Below are positions 36,801 to 47,426 of a stretch of 64,000 nt of DNA, piece by piece. Made by a program: the position numbers and the translations under genes. The notes under the pieces are model-generated. The model searched no databases, was not told where the DNA came from, and saw only the letters and a program-made list of their open reading frames with translations. Where the stretch lies: the NCBI GenBank assembly GCA_000149265.1, contig CH001352.1, forward strand, positions 333,820 through 397,819. The letters are read 5' to 3'. Position 1 is the first letter of the stretch. Each line of letters begins with the position of its first letter. The stretch is from Ciona savignyi (Eukaryota; Chordata; Ascidiacea; Phlebobranchia; Cionidae).

Positions 36801-37347
36801 AACAAGGGAAAGAGGTAAGTAGGGAAGTAGTGAAACTGCAAAAAATGAAAATAAAAGTGTTACAAAGGTTAGTGTTTGGGCTTTACAAAAGGTTAGTGAG
36901 TTGGAGTTAGGATTAGTTCTAAGGTTTAGATTAGTGTTTAGGGCAGGGTTGGAATTATTTTCCATAGTTTTAGTGAGCAGTTTCCTTATTTCTCTTTTCA
37001 CCTATTTTTTGCCCAATGAGGTGCATTGTATTCAGAGCCAAAAGGTAAGAGGATCAAAACCAGCCACTGACTGGTGGATTGTGTTGACAAAGCACTCAGC
37101 AGAAGTCACTTGATACCAGTTGGTTAACATGTTGAATATCAGTTGGTTAACATTAAAAACCATGTCGCCATTATATACTACACATTACAATATCTCTAGT
37201 AACTCGACTGTGGACAAAACTAAGAGATAACCCCCTATGTTATTCTACCCATTAGAATAAACAAACTTTCCCTACCTGGTCTCCTTGTATGCCTGGAACT
37301 TGTTCCCAAAATTGTGCGTCACACGCACGATAATAAGATTGGGTCAT
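33819..37347 (-). CDS. Small SH2-domain protein B, 7 exons, about 243 aa
   Basis: Exons: 37347-37276, 36716-36596, 35616-35516, 35437-35385, 34901-34813, 34501-34446, 34058-33819, all in phase. The N-terminal 100 residues are helical. The SH2 domain starts at WFAGPKNRET (117 on); the phosphotyrosine-binding Arg is Arg142 in GTYLIRMDEG, followed by EFVFTLRA and VHYIIL strands. The C-terminal HPDIVQFVNRKI helix and VKAEFVCRDLKFN recall the end of STAT-type SH2 domains, though this is inference. No kinase or other domain is attached, so it is probably an adaptor. The final dozen codons and the TGA come from a SINE. An alternative is splicing from a GT inside the SINE into the kinase-Nudix gene 0.8 kb downstream. 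The start Met was chosen as the first in the exon; STAT-like N-terminal resemblance is too weak to claim. Confidence 0.75.
34917..35198. repeat. Tandem repeat, unit near 58 bases, about five imperfect copies
   Basis: Each unit contains ATAAAACACATAATCTTATTC or a close variant, preceded by a TATAGGA-like word. It fills most of the intron upstream of the SH2 exon at 34813-34901. Confidence 0.7.
36789..37014. mobile_element. Long-TIR MITE copy
   Basis: The left end GGGGGGAACTGAAACAAGGG is the rough inverse of the right end (TTTCACCTATTTTTTGCCC). The interior keeps the family words TTAGTGTTTAGGGCAGGG. It lies in the first intron of SH2 gene B. Confidence 0.55.
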
Positions 37348-38310
37348 CCTTGTCAGCTGTTGTAGTTGCAACTTTGAAAATTTCAATGCAGAAATATAAT
37401 ATTTAGTTAACCTTGATAAATATAAACACCTAAAATGATATATTTGTTGATTGACTTTTTGATTTATTGCATTGTTTTTTTTTATTTTATAGGTACTTCT
37501 ATTAAGCTTTTAAACATTTATTTTGCTTTTGCAGTCGTTTCATATTTATTATAGAAAATTAGAAATATAAGTTAGATGGCACATCAATTGCAGATCAGCA
37601 AAACACAATTAAATGGGAAATACAGTGAATAGGTAAAAACAAAATTAAGTTTTTCATTTTTGACAGAAATCATCTGACTGAAAGAATTGGCACAGATCCA
37701 ACAAAACACAAAGAGAATCAATCTATTTAAAAGAAAATTAACTTCACATTTCTAATGTACAAATCAAACTCACTAAAGGTTTCATTAAATGTTAAGTTAC
37801 ATATAACATCTCAAACCTTTTAGAAACTAATGTTGATCTAGCAATTGTACAAAAGAGTTTGTAAACAACTTGTGCAGTCATGAACACTACATCAAATATA
37901 GCCGTAAACAAAACAAATATTGGTCTACTTCACTTAATACTTTGACAAGATATTGAGAAGTCTAAAGTGATTTCGTTCTGTTTTTTTTACAAATACATCT
38001 GGCCCAACACACACATGATACACAATGAGAATTAATTTTTTACTTAAAGCTGTAAACACTACTAGAATGCTACAATGATAAAACTGTTTCAACAAATTTT
38101 AAAAAGGTACATTAACAAAATTTCATTGACACATATATTAATCACAGTGACTATAACTTTACATCATTCCAATCAAAACCAAGTTGATTACTAAACTGCA
38201 TTCCATTTTGAATTATTCAAAATCAAGTTAAAAAAGTCATAAAAAATTAAAAAGGAACATAAACTAGGCCTACGTTTCATTGACACATATTAATCACAGT
38301 GGTTATAAGT

Positions 38311-39504
38311 TTATATTATTCCAACAAAACCAAGTTGGTTACCAAACTGCAGTCCATCCCTGCGGAATGAAAAGAGCCGACGGGCTGGATCACACTTGGT
38401 ACAAATTTTCAAGTTGGGATCTTCTTCAATGTTTGCTTCTTTTACCCCTTCCTTTATCAGTATACTGCGGACAGCAAGACGAAGGTCCAGATACGGCTTT
38501 GGATGGTTTTCCTTCCAAACTACACATCGTTTGTCGATGGAAAGAAATTTTCGTGATTCGTCGACACCAAATTCACAGCAGCAAGCACCAAGAGATGGTC
38601 CATTGGTAACGAGCAAGTTTTCCGGGTTTGTTCCATATTCCTTTATCATGGTACGAACCATTTCTTCTACAATGCCAGCCAGAATTCCTTTCCACCCTGC
38701 ATGCGCTGCCCCACATGACTTGGTCACTGGATCTACGAACAACAGCATGTTGCAATCAGCACCGGGGGCTGCTACTGTCATCCCATGGGTGTTGGTGACA
38801 ATACCATCATACGATTCAGGCTCCTGTTTTTCATAGACCCATACCCCCTTCCCGTGAACTGCTTTTGCAACGTGAAATTTGCTCGGGTCAAAATTCCCGG
38901 CTTTGGCAAGACGGCTCCTGTTTTCAGAAATTACAGCTCTGGTGTCACGTTTGCGAGGAGAAAAACACATGTTCAGTGAAGCCTGGTCGGGAAATGTAGA
39001 CAGCCCTCCATATCTCAATGAAAAGCCATGGTTAAATGGATGTGGCAACAGTTTAGACTTTAAAATTTTCACCTCATCCTTAGCTCTCAGATTTGACAGA
39101 AATTCTTCAATTGTCGGTGTTTTTTCGTAGTTCTTAGATAGCTGAGTACAAGCAACTAATTTCATATTGTAGGCTGCAGGAAAAAGAGCTTGGACAACTA
39201 AATTACAGCTGTCCAAAGCTTGGGTCGGAACAAACACATAACCATCGGAAATTTTTAACTTATCCATCTCAGATTTTAGAGCGTAAAACTCGTGAAATAA
39301 AGTTGAACCTGTCGGGGTGTAAAGTACGCACTGCAAATCCTTTCCACAGGCACTTGCCAGCAAATTTTGATTGTTTATCTCTTTACTTGCCACAAAGTAC
39401 TTTACACCGGTTTCTTCTTTAACGGTTTGCTTGATACGTTTTACCACAGATTCCGTGTCTTTCTTGACAAAATTTCCAATCACGGTAACAAATGAACAGT
39501 CCAT
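38311..39504 (-). CDS. LACC1: Laccase-domain protein LACC1 (FAMIN), intronless, 397 aa
   Basis: A single uninterrupted frame of 397 codons. The C-terminal two thirds form a CNF1/YfiH-like laccase domain. It contains HGFSLRYGG (159-167), the catalytic His217 in AVHGKGVW, Cys251 in PGADCNM and His268 in GAAHAGWKG. The spacings between these three residues equal those known for human LACC1. Members are not copper laccases; they act on purine nucleosides (phosphorylase, deaminase and related steps) and human LACC1 is linked to macrophage metabolism and inflammation. The N-terminal 150 residues are the vertebrate-like extension absent from bacterial YfiH. Length is close to the human protein (430). 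The gene has no introns although its neighbours are intron-rich, suggesting retroposition or intron loss. A TTTACAG acceptor-like site lies about 25 bases before the ATG. Confidence 0.93.
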   Translation of the reverse strand: MDCSFVTVIGNFVKKDTESVVKRIKQTVKEETGVKYFVASKEINNQNLLASACGKDLQCVLYTPTGSTLFHEFYALKSEMDKLKISDGYVFVPTQALDSCNLVVQALFPAAYNMKLVACTQLSKNYEKTPTIEEFLSNLRAKDEVKILKSKLLPHPFNHGFSLRYGGLSTFPDQASLNMCFSPRKRDTRAVISENRSRLAKAGNFDPSKFHVAKAVHGKGVWVYEKQEPESYDGIVTNTHGMTVAAPGADCNMLLFVDPVTKSCGAAHAGWKGILAGIVEEMVRTMIKEYGTNPENLLVTNGPSLGACCCEFGVDESRKFLSIDKRCVVWKENHPKPYLDLRLAVRSILIKEGVKEANIEEDPNLKICTKCDPARRLFSFRRDGLQFGNQLGFVGII

Positions 39505-40486
39505 GGTGCTAACTTATAAAATCTAATTCTGTAAACTAATTTGAAACAACACAATTAAGATGCAATATACAACATAGCTAAAGAAGATATCAGGTAAAAA
39601 AAAGGTTGTTCAATTTTTTATTATTAAAAAATTGAGAATTTGAACGAATAGTAGAAATCTAAATTGAAATGACAGTAACTTTAAATGCACTATTTTTGAA
39701 GTAATTTCTCACAAAACGAGTATAAAAATGAGACCCCCGGTAACCACCTATTGTTAACTCACCTTATAACTATAATTAGGATATTTACAAATTCACAAAT
39801 ATTTACAAATTCATAACAATCGTTAGATAAACTGTATAATGCAAAACGGGCAATGGTATCATTTGTTGGGCAGAAACATGGATGGAAGGTTTGGTAAAAT
39901 TGTCATGAGTGGGCAACACACTAAGTATATAGTTTGTAGTATTCGTTTAAGTTTTAGATTAAAACAAAATTAAACAAATTTTAGCATTGAATCTGTAAAG
40001 CAAAAGTCCAAAACTTCTATAAAAAATAATAATATGCGTGATGAGCAATTAGAAAGTTAAAAAAGTGAGTAGTTACCATACTTTCCATACTGAGCTACAT
40101 TGACAAGGGCTTCATAAGGCCTTAAAAGGGAAACTTCAAGCATAATAGGGCATACGAAGGAATATGGAACTATATTGCAGAAAAAAGTTTAGCAATATAA
40201 AACAAGATTTGAATTTCCATTGATTTTATAGTATAAAATATATTAGATTACTATGCGCTAAATTTCAACATGCTAATTATAAAATTGAACATATATTGCA
40301 ACCATAATAATCTATAGCTTAATAATAAATGTCATTATACATGGCTAACAACAGAAAACAAGTCACGGTGTATTGTACAGCATGTTTGATGCAGATGCTT
40401 TTAAAACTGGCAGAGTCGGCCAAGGTAAGATTTGGCTAAGGTATGTATAATGCACAAAGTTTTCAGTTGTTTCAATCATTGTTAAT

Positions 40487-43400
40487 TTAACCACTAAATA
40501 GAGCATTGAAGTTCAGGTTTGGGCAGACGTATTTAGCTTTAACTCCGTTAAAATCATGGTTTAGGATTCTTCCATTTACAAACTGGACGATATCTGGGTA
40601 TGTTATTTCATTTGCGAATCTGCCGTCATCTGCGTAGAACTTTAGCTTTGCATCGTAAATGTCTCCGTCAGATGCAGTGGGTGGATCACCCTGTGTTATG
40701 AGCAATGATATAAAAAGCTACGGATGTCCATTCCTGAATCTTGACTCGAATTTGATTCGAATAGAAAATACAAACATATTTTTGAAATCTGGCAATTTGT
40801 TGTGCTCATAGTGAAACAAAATAAAAATTTATATAATTTTGGTTCAAAATTAAATAAGTGATGCAATTTGTTATTTCCAATAATAGTAATGATTATTATA
40901 ATTAAAAGTTAATTAATATAACCAAACATAGAGGCAGTATTTGATTAAAGTAGTACCGGTATGAAAAATGATTTTTGCTTGTTCTTTAGGTAAATTTTAC
41001 ACCATTTAAACTTTCTCATTCGAAAATATTTACAGATTTTTTCTCATGGTCTATCCAACTGTAACTCTGGATTAATCATTATTTTTGTAAAGATGATAAA
41101 CACTTTCTTTTTTGTTCTATAAATGACAAGCGAATAAAAATGGTGACAATATATGTTAACAATAAAATGGCAGGGAAAGGGAAAAACTAACTGCACGTCA
41201 CAGTTTAATGTTAAATTTGTTAAGGTGGATAATAAATATTAGTGATGTGCTGATGCTTAACCTTACTTGGAGAGAAAAGAAATGTATTCAGCTTTAAATA
41301 CTTACAGCCATAACATCATTGCCATCTAAATAAATCAAGCATTTAAGTGGGGAAAATTTCCACCATTCAAGTACTGGATAGAACCTACTTACACAAATCC
41401 TGTATTGAGTCACGCTGTTGTTTCCTTTTATCGCCAAAACAAACCCACCTAAAAAAGACGTAGCATAATGTCAGGGCAAAAAATGTGTATGAACCATCAA
41501 TCAACAATGCTCAAATCCTACTGTTTGATTGTGTAGAAATTAAAAATTGATGCTGAAACTTTTTTTTTTGTTTAAGGAAAACTAATTTAGGAAATTTCAG
41601 AAAAATAAATCTCAAACATAAAAAACTAACTTTTTTTATTGCATATTCATTAGTTGTTTGAATAAGGAATATTTTAGGCTGTGTGCAGCTATGTACTGAC
41701 ATTTGTTTGCAAATGATCAAACATAAATTAATGCAATATTGCATTCTGATTACATGTAACAAACAAATGAAAGAATATTAATCATTAATGCAAAAGGCAT
41801 ATGACAAATAATTAACAGTAGTACTTTATGCCTATACCTTACAAATAGAAACAAATCTAAATACTTATTTCTGCTAATGACATTTGTGAAAATCAGAAAT
41901 TTTATTTTGCACATTCAGTCAAAATAGATATGATTAAAGAAACATTGTAAAACAGTTCATGATAAAAAGTGTTATTCTTGCTTTGTGTTATTTGCTTAGC
42001 TCAAGCGTTATACTCAAAAGTACCTTCTTTGTTGTAACCTTCACTGAACCTTATGAGAAACGTTCCCTCTTCTTTATTTCTTAAAACTTCATCTGACCGA
42101 TCTAACGTCAGTGGCCCAGCAAACCAACTATAAAAAAGTACAATTTAATAAGAGAAAATGATGATATGTTTAATACTCCCAAATACCAATAAAATAAAGG
42201 ATACTTGGATTTTAAACCCATGATTGGAAACATAATTTAATGTTATTACTTGGACAATTGTCAGATTACCTAAGGAAGCATTCTTAAACGAATATTCGTC
42301 ACCTCGCGTCACCATTATTTTACCAAAGCTATTGCAGTGCGTTCTATAAGATTGAGACCTTCCTTAAGTTTCAGTGAAATTCAATAATAAACTGGGTTCT
42401 ATGATTCACAATCTCTAATGTATTACATCAATAGCAATGTTTAGTATATATTTTCAGTATGAAAACTTTGTCGATTAGTTTTTTACTGTATTTTCGTATT
42501 TAAACGGTCAAATTATATATGTTTTATGGCAGAGTAATATAACCCACCTGTGATTTGCACTTTCAATGGGGAGCAGCGAATTTTTAATCATATTTTTAAT
42601 CTAAAAATAAAACATTTTAAACAGCAATTGGCCGATGAAATAGCTTAATGGGTTAGTGCGTTGCCTTTTACATGACAGGGTTGCAGGTACAAAACTGGTC
42701 ACTAGCTAGACGGTTTGTCCTTGGGCAATGCACTTAACGGACATTGTACCTAGTGGATTAATAGGTTCTACCAAAATTGTACAAATGTCTTAATCATACA
42801 CAACAATAGCTCCTGACAAGGGGTGCGACACGATGTTAACCTGACAGCAAAACATAATATAACGATTATTCATGTGATAAGGCTTAATGAGTTTTCCATT
42901 CATGGGGATAAACATGAATATCATACCCTATCCTATTGGCTTAATATGACATTTCTAATTTGGATTTTTTGGTCGATAAACTAGAACTGATGGATAACCA
43001 AAAATTGAACATATTCACCTGCTGCACAAGATGACAGGAGCCTTTACGAGTTTCAGTAGAACCAAACCATGCAGTGAGCATCATGAATTGCTGCTTGCTA
43101 ATTAGCGTTGCATCGTTGTCTGTTAAAAAAACTAATCCACATAATAGGCCTAATTAACATTAGATGGATATTTATACTCTGTTCCAATGAATATGATAAC
43201 AGATTCTACTTTTACTACAGTCCTCGAAATTCGCCACGGCAAAAGGCAATTGCCGTGGGGATTGCCGTGGACTTTTGCCAAATTAACCAAAGTCCACGGC
43301 AAAAAAATGCCGTGGGTTTTTTAGATCACTTACTAATTGCAATTCTGTTTTAAACGAATTTATTTCAACACTTTTCTTGACCAATAAAACGATTAAGAGG

Positions 43401-45000
43401 CAAATCGTCATCTACTATATTATCCAATGCGTTCGTTACTTTGACTACTAATTAGCGTTAATAATCGTTTTTTCGATGCAAAGTCGCTATCTAAAAATGT
43501 TGAAGAATAGCGGGTATTATAACAACGGTCCGAAAAAAGAAAGCACAGTCCTTGATAACGTCTAAGTTACACTTTAATTAGTAAAAGCAACGACAAATAA
43601 AACGCTAATTCCACCTACTACAATAAAATGACGTTTTGATAACATTAAATATTGCGTCATTAGGCTTAAAATGTAGTCAATACAACGAATTGTTTTTTAA
43701 CGTTATTTTGGTTTCCTATATTTCTACGCCGATTTGCGAGCGTAGACTATTCCTGAAGTATCAATTTATAAAGCTAAAAAAACTCGGAAAGTATGCTTAC
43801 GCGGGAAACAATTTAAAAATATACAGTATTGCATAAAACAACCAAAATCGTTGAGGTTATCAGTGGATATTCCGGTGAGAATTCACGATTTAGCAGGCTC
43901 TGAATATCGTGCTACATATGGGTACGGTACTAAATTTTCGAGATTTAAAAAAATATATAAAGATAATAGTTTCAAAGCGCACAGCGGCAGTTTTATCAAG
44001 TTTTTATCAAATTACAACGTTCTAGCACAAAACTCGAAACTAAAAATCCAATTACGCCAGCAGCCAGCTGTCAATCAAATCTCCGAGAGACTACGTCGCT
44101 TTGATCGTTGCGCCCCGATTTGCTGAGTTGACAATTCGCCAAATTTAATTAGATACATATATGGAGCGCTTGTCTCGCAATCGCATGTTTCCTCATTTGG
44201 TATTATTGTATTTTGTTCTTTTAAACTGGACACCTATCATTTTCAATTTATTATACAGTCCAAACGAGATAGACGGTGTCCACTATTCTAACATTGACGT
44301 TGGATTTAGGAATGACTTGTTTTTTTGGTTTTTTTTAAATCGTTTAAATTCTACTAAAATTAAACAATGTCCGTTAAGTGGTTTTGCCGCGTGCCTTAAC
44401 TTACAGACTACTATTGCGCAATTGGCTCTTGTCCAAACGCACCTTAAGCGCGGCGTCGCCCAAATTAGAATAAACCTACGTCCGGATTTTGACTTGCCGA
44501 ATTTTGCGATTATGTAGTACTGGTTATAGACCCACGGCAATTTGCCGTGGGCTTTTACGTTTATACGATTTCCCACGGCATTTTTTTTGCCGTGGACTTG
44601 GCAAACGAATTTCGAGGACTGTACTATATATATAAATACCAGTAATAAATATATATATATACCAGTATAAATACCTGTTCATTGAATATTGCAATAAACA
44701 TATTTGTTTCTTAAAATTATGGTTAACAAATAAGATATTAAAATATTTCTTTTTGTTCTTTCAAAATTAAAATATCAAACCTGTAACGCACTTATTAACC
44801 AACCACTTAAATACTTTGGAACGAGTTTGTATATTTGCTAGGCTCATATATCATTTTAATCATTCCATCATACAGCTTTTACCTGCAGTTTGTGCAGCTA
44901 GTAGCTCCCTTATTACTTTCACCTCCTTGCTCTTTGTTTCAAGGTTAAATTTATTGCACAATAGTGTAGATATATCTCCCAATAATTTTAAAGTGTCAGG
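40487..45000 (-). CDS. Small SH2-domain protein A, paralog of B (first exon not found)
   Basis: Exons: 45000-44883, 43119-43019, 42600-42548, 42127-42024, 41448-41393, 40690-40487 (stop). Phases and exon lengths match SH2 gene B nearly one for one (101, 53, 56 bases identical). The visible 211 residues start at PDTLKLLGD; an initiating exon of about 24 codons, as in gene B, should lie further upstream and may be in the N gap at 46037-46136. The SH2 domain has WFAGPLTLD, the FLIR-type motif GTFLIRFSEG with its phosphotyrosine-binding Arg, GGFVLAIKG, and a C-terminal YPDIVQFVNGRI helix followed by YVCPNLNFNALFSG. It ends cleanly, unlike gene B. Intron 1 carries a 1.4-kb transposon. Likely an adaptor; partner unknown. 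Confidence 0.77.
42245..42415 (-). repeat. SINE, degraded
   Basis: CACCTCGCGTCACCATTATT and CTATTGCAGTGCGTTCTAT identify it. It lies in an intron of SH2 gene A. Confidence 0.5.
42640..42938 (+). repeat. SINE, full length
   Basis: Head AGCTTAATGGGTTAGTGCG, B-box GGTTGCAGGTACAAAAC, end ATGAATATCATACCCTATCC. It is antisense within an intron of SH2 gene A. Confidence 0.8.
43218..44621. mobile_element. Unclassified 1.4-kb DNA transposon with CCACGGC-rich ends
   Basis: Perfect 16-base terminal inverted repeats CAGTCCTCGAAATTCG are flanked by a 5-base duplication TACTA (43213-43217 and 44622-44626). Just inside each end are several CCACGGC/GCCGTGG words arranged as palindromes. Interior plus-strand frames at 43851-44126 and 44161-44517 have no recognisable transposase motif. 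The 5-base duplication and CAG start would suit a hAT5-like family, but that assignment is inference. It is in the first visible intron of SH2 gene A. Confidence 0.75.
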
Positions 45001-45366
45001 CTGTAAAACATGAGTAATGTCATATGAGATTAAGCAATTTATTTTAATGCGACAAAAACCACTTACCCCATCATTAGTTTAAGCAATGTTTTATTTTGAA
45101 ATCAATTTAAACCCATGCTTTAATTACTTTATTCCATAATGAAAGTTTAAAATTTATTTTTTTATTTTTTTTTAAATCATGCTGACATTAAAGTTTCAAC
45201 AAACAACAACCATATTTTCAGTAATGTACAGCAAAGGATGCATGCAGCGACAGACCAAAAAGTTACCGAATCAGCTGCAACTGCACTTTTGTGTTCAGTT
45301 AGGTCGCTAGCTGCAACCTAATTAATATACCAGTACTAGTATAACTATATGTAAAAGCAAGTTTTA

Positions 45367-45600
45367 GGGGACAACACTAAAAGGAGGAAAAGATGGAAGA
45401 AGGAAATGAGAAAAACTGCTCACTAAAACCATTCAAACTAATTTTAAACATGCCCTAAACACTAATCTCAACCCCAGAACTAAACATAACTCTAAGCTCT
45501 AACCGTATGTTTAAAACTCACTCTAATACTCTAATCTTTGTTTTAGTGTGCAGTTTTCCTCTTTCCGTCCTTCCATCTTTCCCTCCGTTTAGTTTTCCCC
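45367..45600. mobile_element. Long-TIR MITE
   Basis: About 65 bases at each end are inverted copies, starting GGGGACAACACTAAAAGGAGG on the left and ending GGGAAAACTAAA (inverse) on the right. A half copy continues directly to about 45740. It belongs to the same family as the copies at 36789 and 63083. Confidence 0.65.
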
Positions 45601-46307
45601 AGTTTTGGGTAAAACTAAAAAGAAGGAAAGGGAAACTGTTCACTAAAGTAACGATTAGGATATTAGGATTAGTGTTTGTTTTAAACATGAGGTTGGAGTT
45701 ATGTTTAGACAGGGTTACTCCTAGGTTTAACATTGTTTTGGGGGTAAGATATACTTAAGGTTGACAGTATAAAAATGTGGACCATAAACATAGTTGTAAA
45801 AATTTCTGTTTAACGAAGGTCATAAAACGAATGTGTCGTATGAGATTTAATGACCGTACCATACATATATTACTAGATCAGAGTAAGGTACCATAGCAAA
45901 TGTACCGAGCTCTATATTATCAAGGCACTGTTAATTATTTTTAACATAACCCAATAAACTATTAGGTTCAAGCAATATTTGTTAGGTGTCATGACTATAG
46001 ACACAATTAAATTGTTTTCGTTACCTTTTAACAGATNNNNNNNNNNNNNNNNNNNNNNNNNNNNNNNNNNNNNNNNNNNNNNNNNNNNNNNNNNNNNNNN
46101 NNNNNNNNNNNNNNNNNNNNNNNNNNNNNNNNNNNNTCGCATAATAGAAAGTTACCGCAGTTTTCCTCATCTTTTCTGTACAGGCCGAAAGCTGTTATTT
46201 AAAAGACGTCTATTTCAATACAGGAACATGTTAACGTAACCAACTCATTCAATTGCACAACCGTACTGATTCAAGCGAATAAACATGGTTGTCTTAAAAA
46301 GTGGAAA

Positions 46308-46356
46308 TTTTAAACAGTTCCGCTTTTTAAGTTAGTGAAAGCGGAACTGTTTAAAA
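46308..46356. repeat. Perfect 19-base inverted repeat (hairpin), 11-base loop
   Basis: The left arm TTTTAAACAGTTCCGCTTT (46308-46326) is exactly complementary to 46338-46356. It is not linked to a recognised gene. Confidence 0.7.
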
Positions 46357-46478
46357 TGTAAATAATAAGAAATTCTTGTGGGGTTTTTCCGAAGTTTAAT
46401 TTACTTCCTTTTTTCCTTAAAGGGAAAGTCCCTAATTTAAATTGAAAACGCTAACCGGATACCACCTAAACTGAGTAT

Positions 46479-46736
46479 ATGATTGAGCTTAAACTGAGAC
46501 ATGCGCAAGGTATTTCCCATACTCTGGCAATATTTCCGGTACGCGACGGTGGGCGCAAGGTTTCGCCAAAAGAAACTGCGCTTACCGATAACATCAAAGC
46601 TCTTATGCGCCATGAGTTAATACACCAATACCTTTTGTTACACACCATTGCCCAAGCCATGATGAAAAACGACTTAAACACTGATTGGGCCTTAATTGGA
46701 AAGGAACCGACAAAACCTACAGATTACATTACCTAA
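46479..46736 (+). CDS. Possible small open frame, 85 aa, no known domain
   Basis: An 85-codon plus-strand frame starting MIELKLRHAQG and ending KPTDYIT is richer in GC than its surroundings. No domain, signal peptide or splice partner was recognised. The first third contains CGACGGTGGGCGCAAGG, which matches the SINE body, so part or all may be repeat-derived. It is listed because the rest reads like ordinary protein. Confidence 0.2.
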   Translation: MIELKLRHAQGISHTLAIFPVRDGGRKVSPKETALTDNIKALMRHELIHQYLLLHTIAQAMMKNDLNTDWALIGKEPTKPTDYIT

Positions 46737-47049
46737 CTTAACATTAGGTTTGTTTGTGTCGTTCATTTATAAGGTAATAAAACAAATAGGCCACCAGGAG
46801 TTGCTTATTTATTGGATAGCTGTCAATTTTAAATAATAATTTTCACTAGATAAGTAAAAAGAAAACAATAATTTCCACTGAATAAGATAACGCTTTTTTA
46901 TTCTTATTTCAGGTGATTAAAAATGGTCAAAACGCTAGTAACTTTGGCGTATAATCCTTAACAATAGTAACGTTGCCCATACCACCCAAATTACGTTTGT
47001 AATTAAAGAACATACACTTTAAATATAGCTGAATTTTTCAGCAGAAGGA

Positions 47050-47252
47050 ATGCAGATTGGAGACTAGTTGCCAAATTTTCACTTGGTGGGTGGTGCCTGA
47101 ATCATGGGTTCTGACTAATTAAAGCTAAGTTTTAATAGTACACAACACACTAATATAGCTCCGGAAACCAGCAGTGGGCACAAGGTGATCTAATGATTGC
47201 CTTTGTGTTAACACCCCTTTCCCATTTAATGGGATAAACAAGAAATTGTCTT
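47050..47252 (+). repeat. SINE 3' half
   Basis: CACAACACACTAATATAGC and CCCATTTAATGGGATAAAC match the family. It ends about 170 bases beyond the PGLS stop codon. Confidence 0.6.
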
Positions 47253-47426
47253 TCATACATGAAATACAATAACATGGTAATAAGGCATAATAGTAGGATA
47301 AAATGTAACATAATAATGCAGTACATATGCAAAACGATGAATGATTTTCAAAACGTGGAACTTAAACAAGTTGCCAATGAAATTTTGGTCGAAAATACAT
47401 TTTGCAACAAATTAAAAAATAAACTG

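Noticed and set aside
38396..38836. Plus-strand 146-codon frame
   Set aside because: It is the antisense shadow of LACC1, whose minus frame carries all family motifs.
45230..45320. Candidate first exon of SH2 gene A
   Set aside because: A weak match to the FW-containing first exon of gene B, but no donor in the required phase and no convincing start codon.
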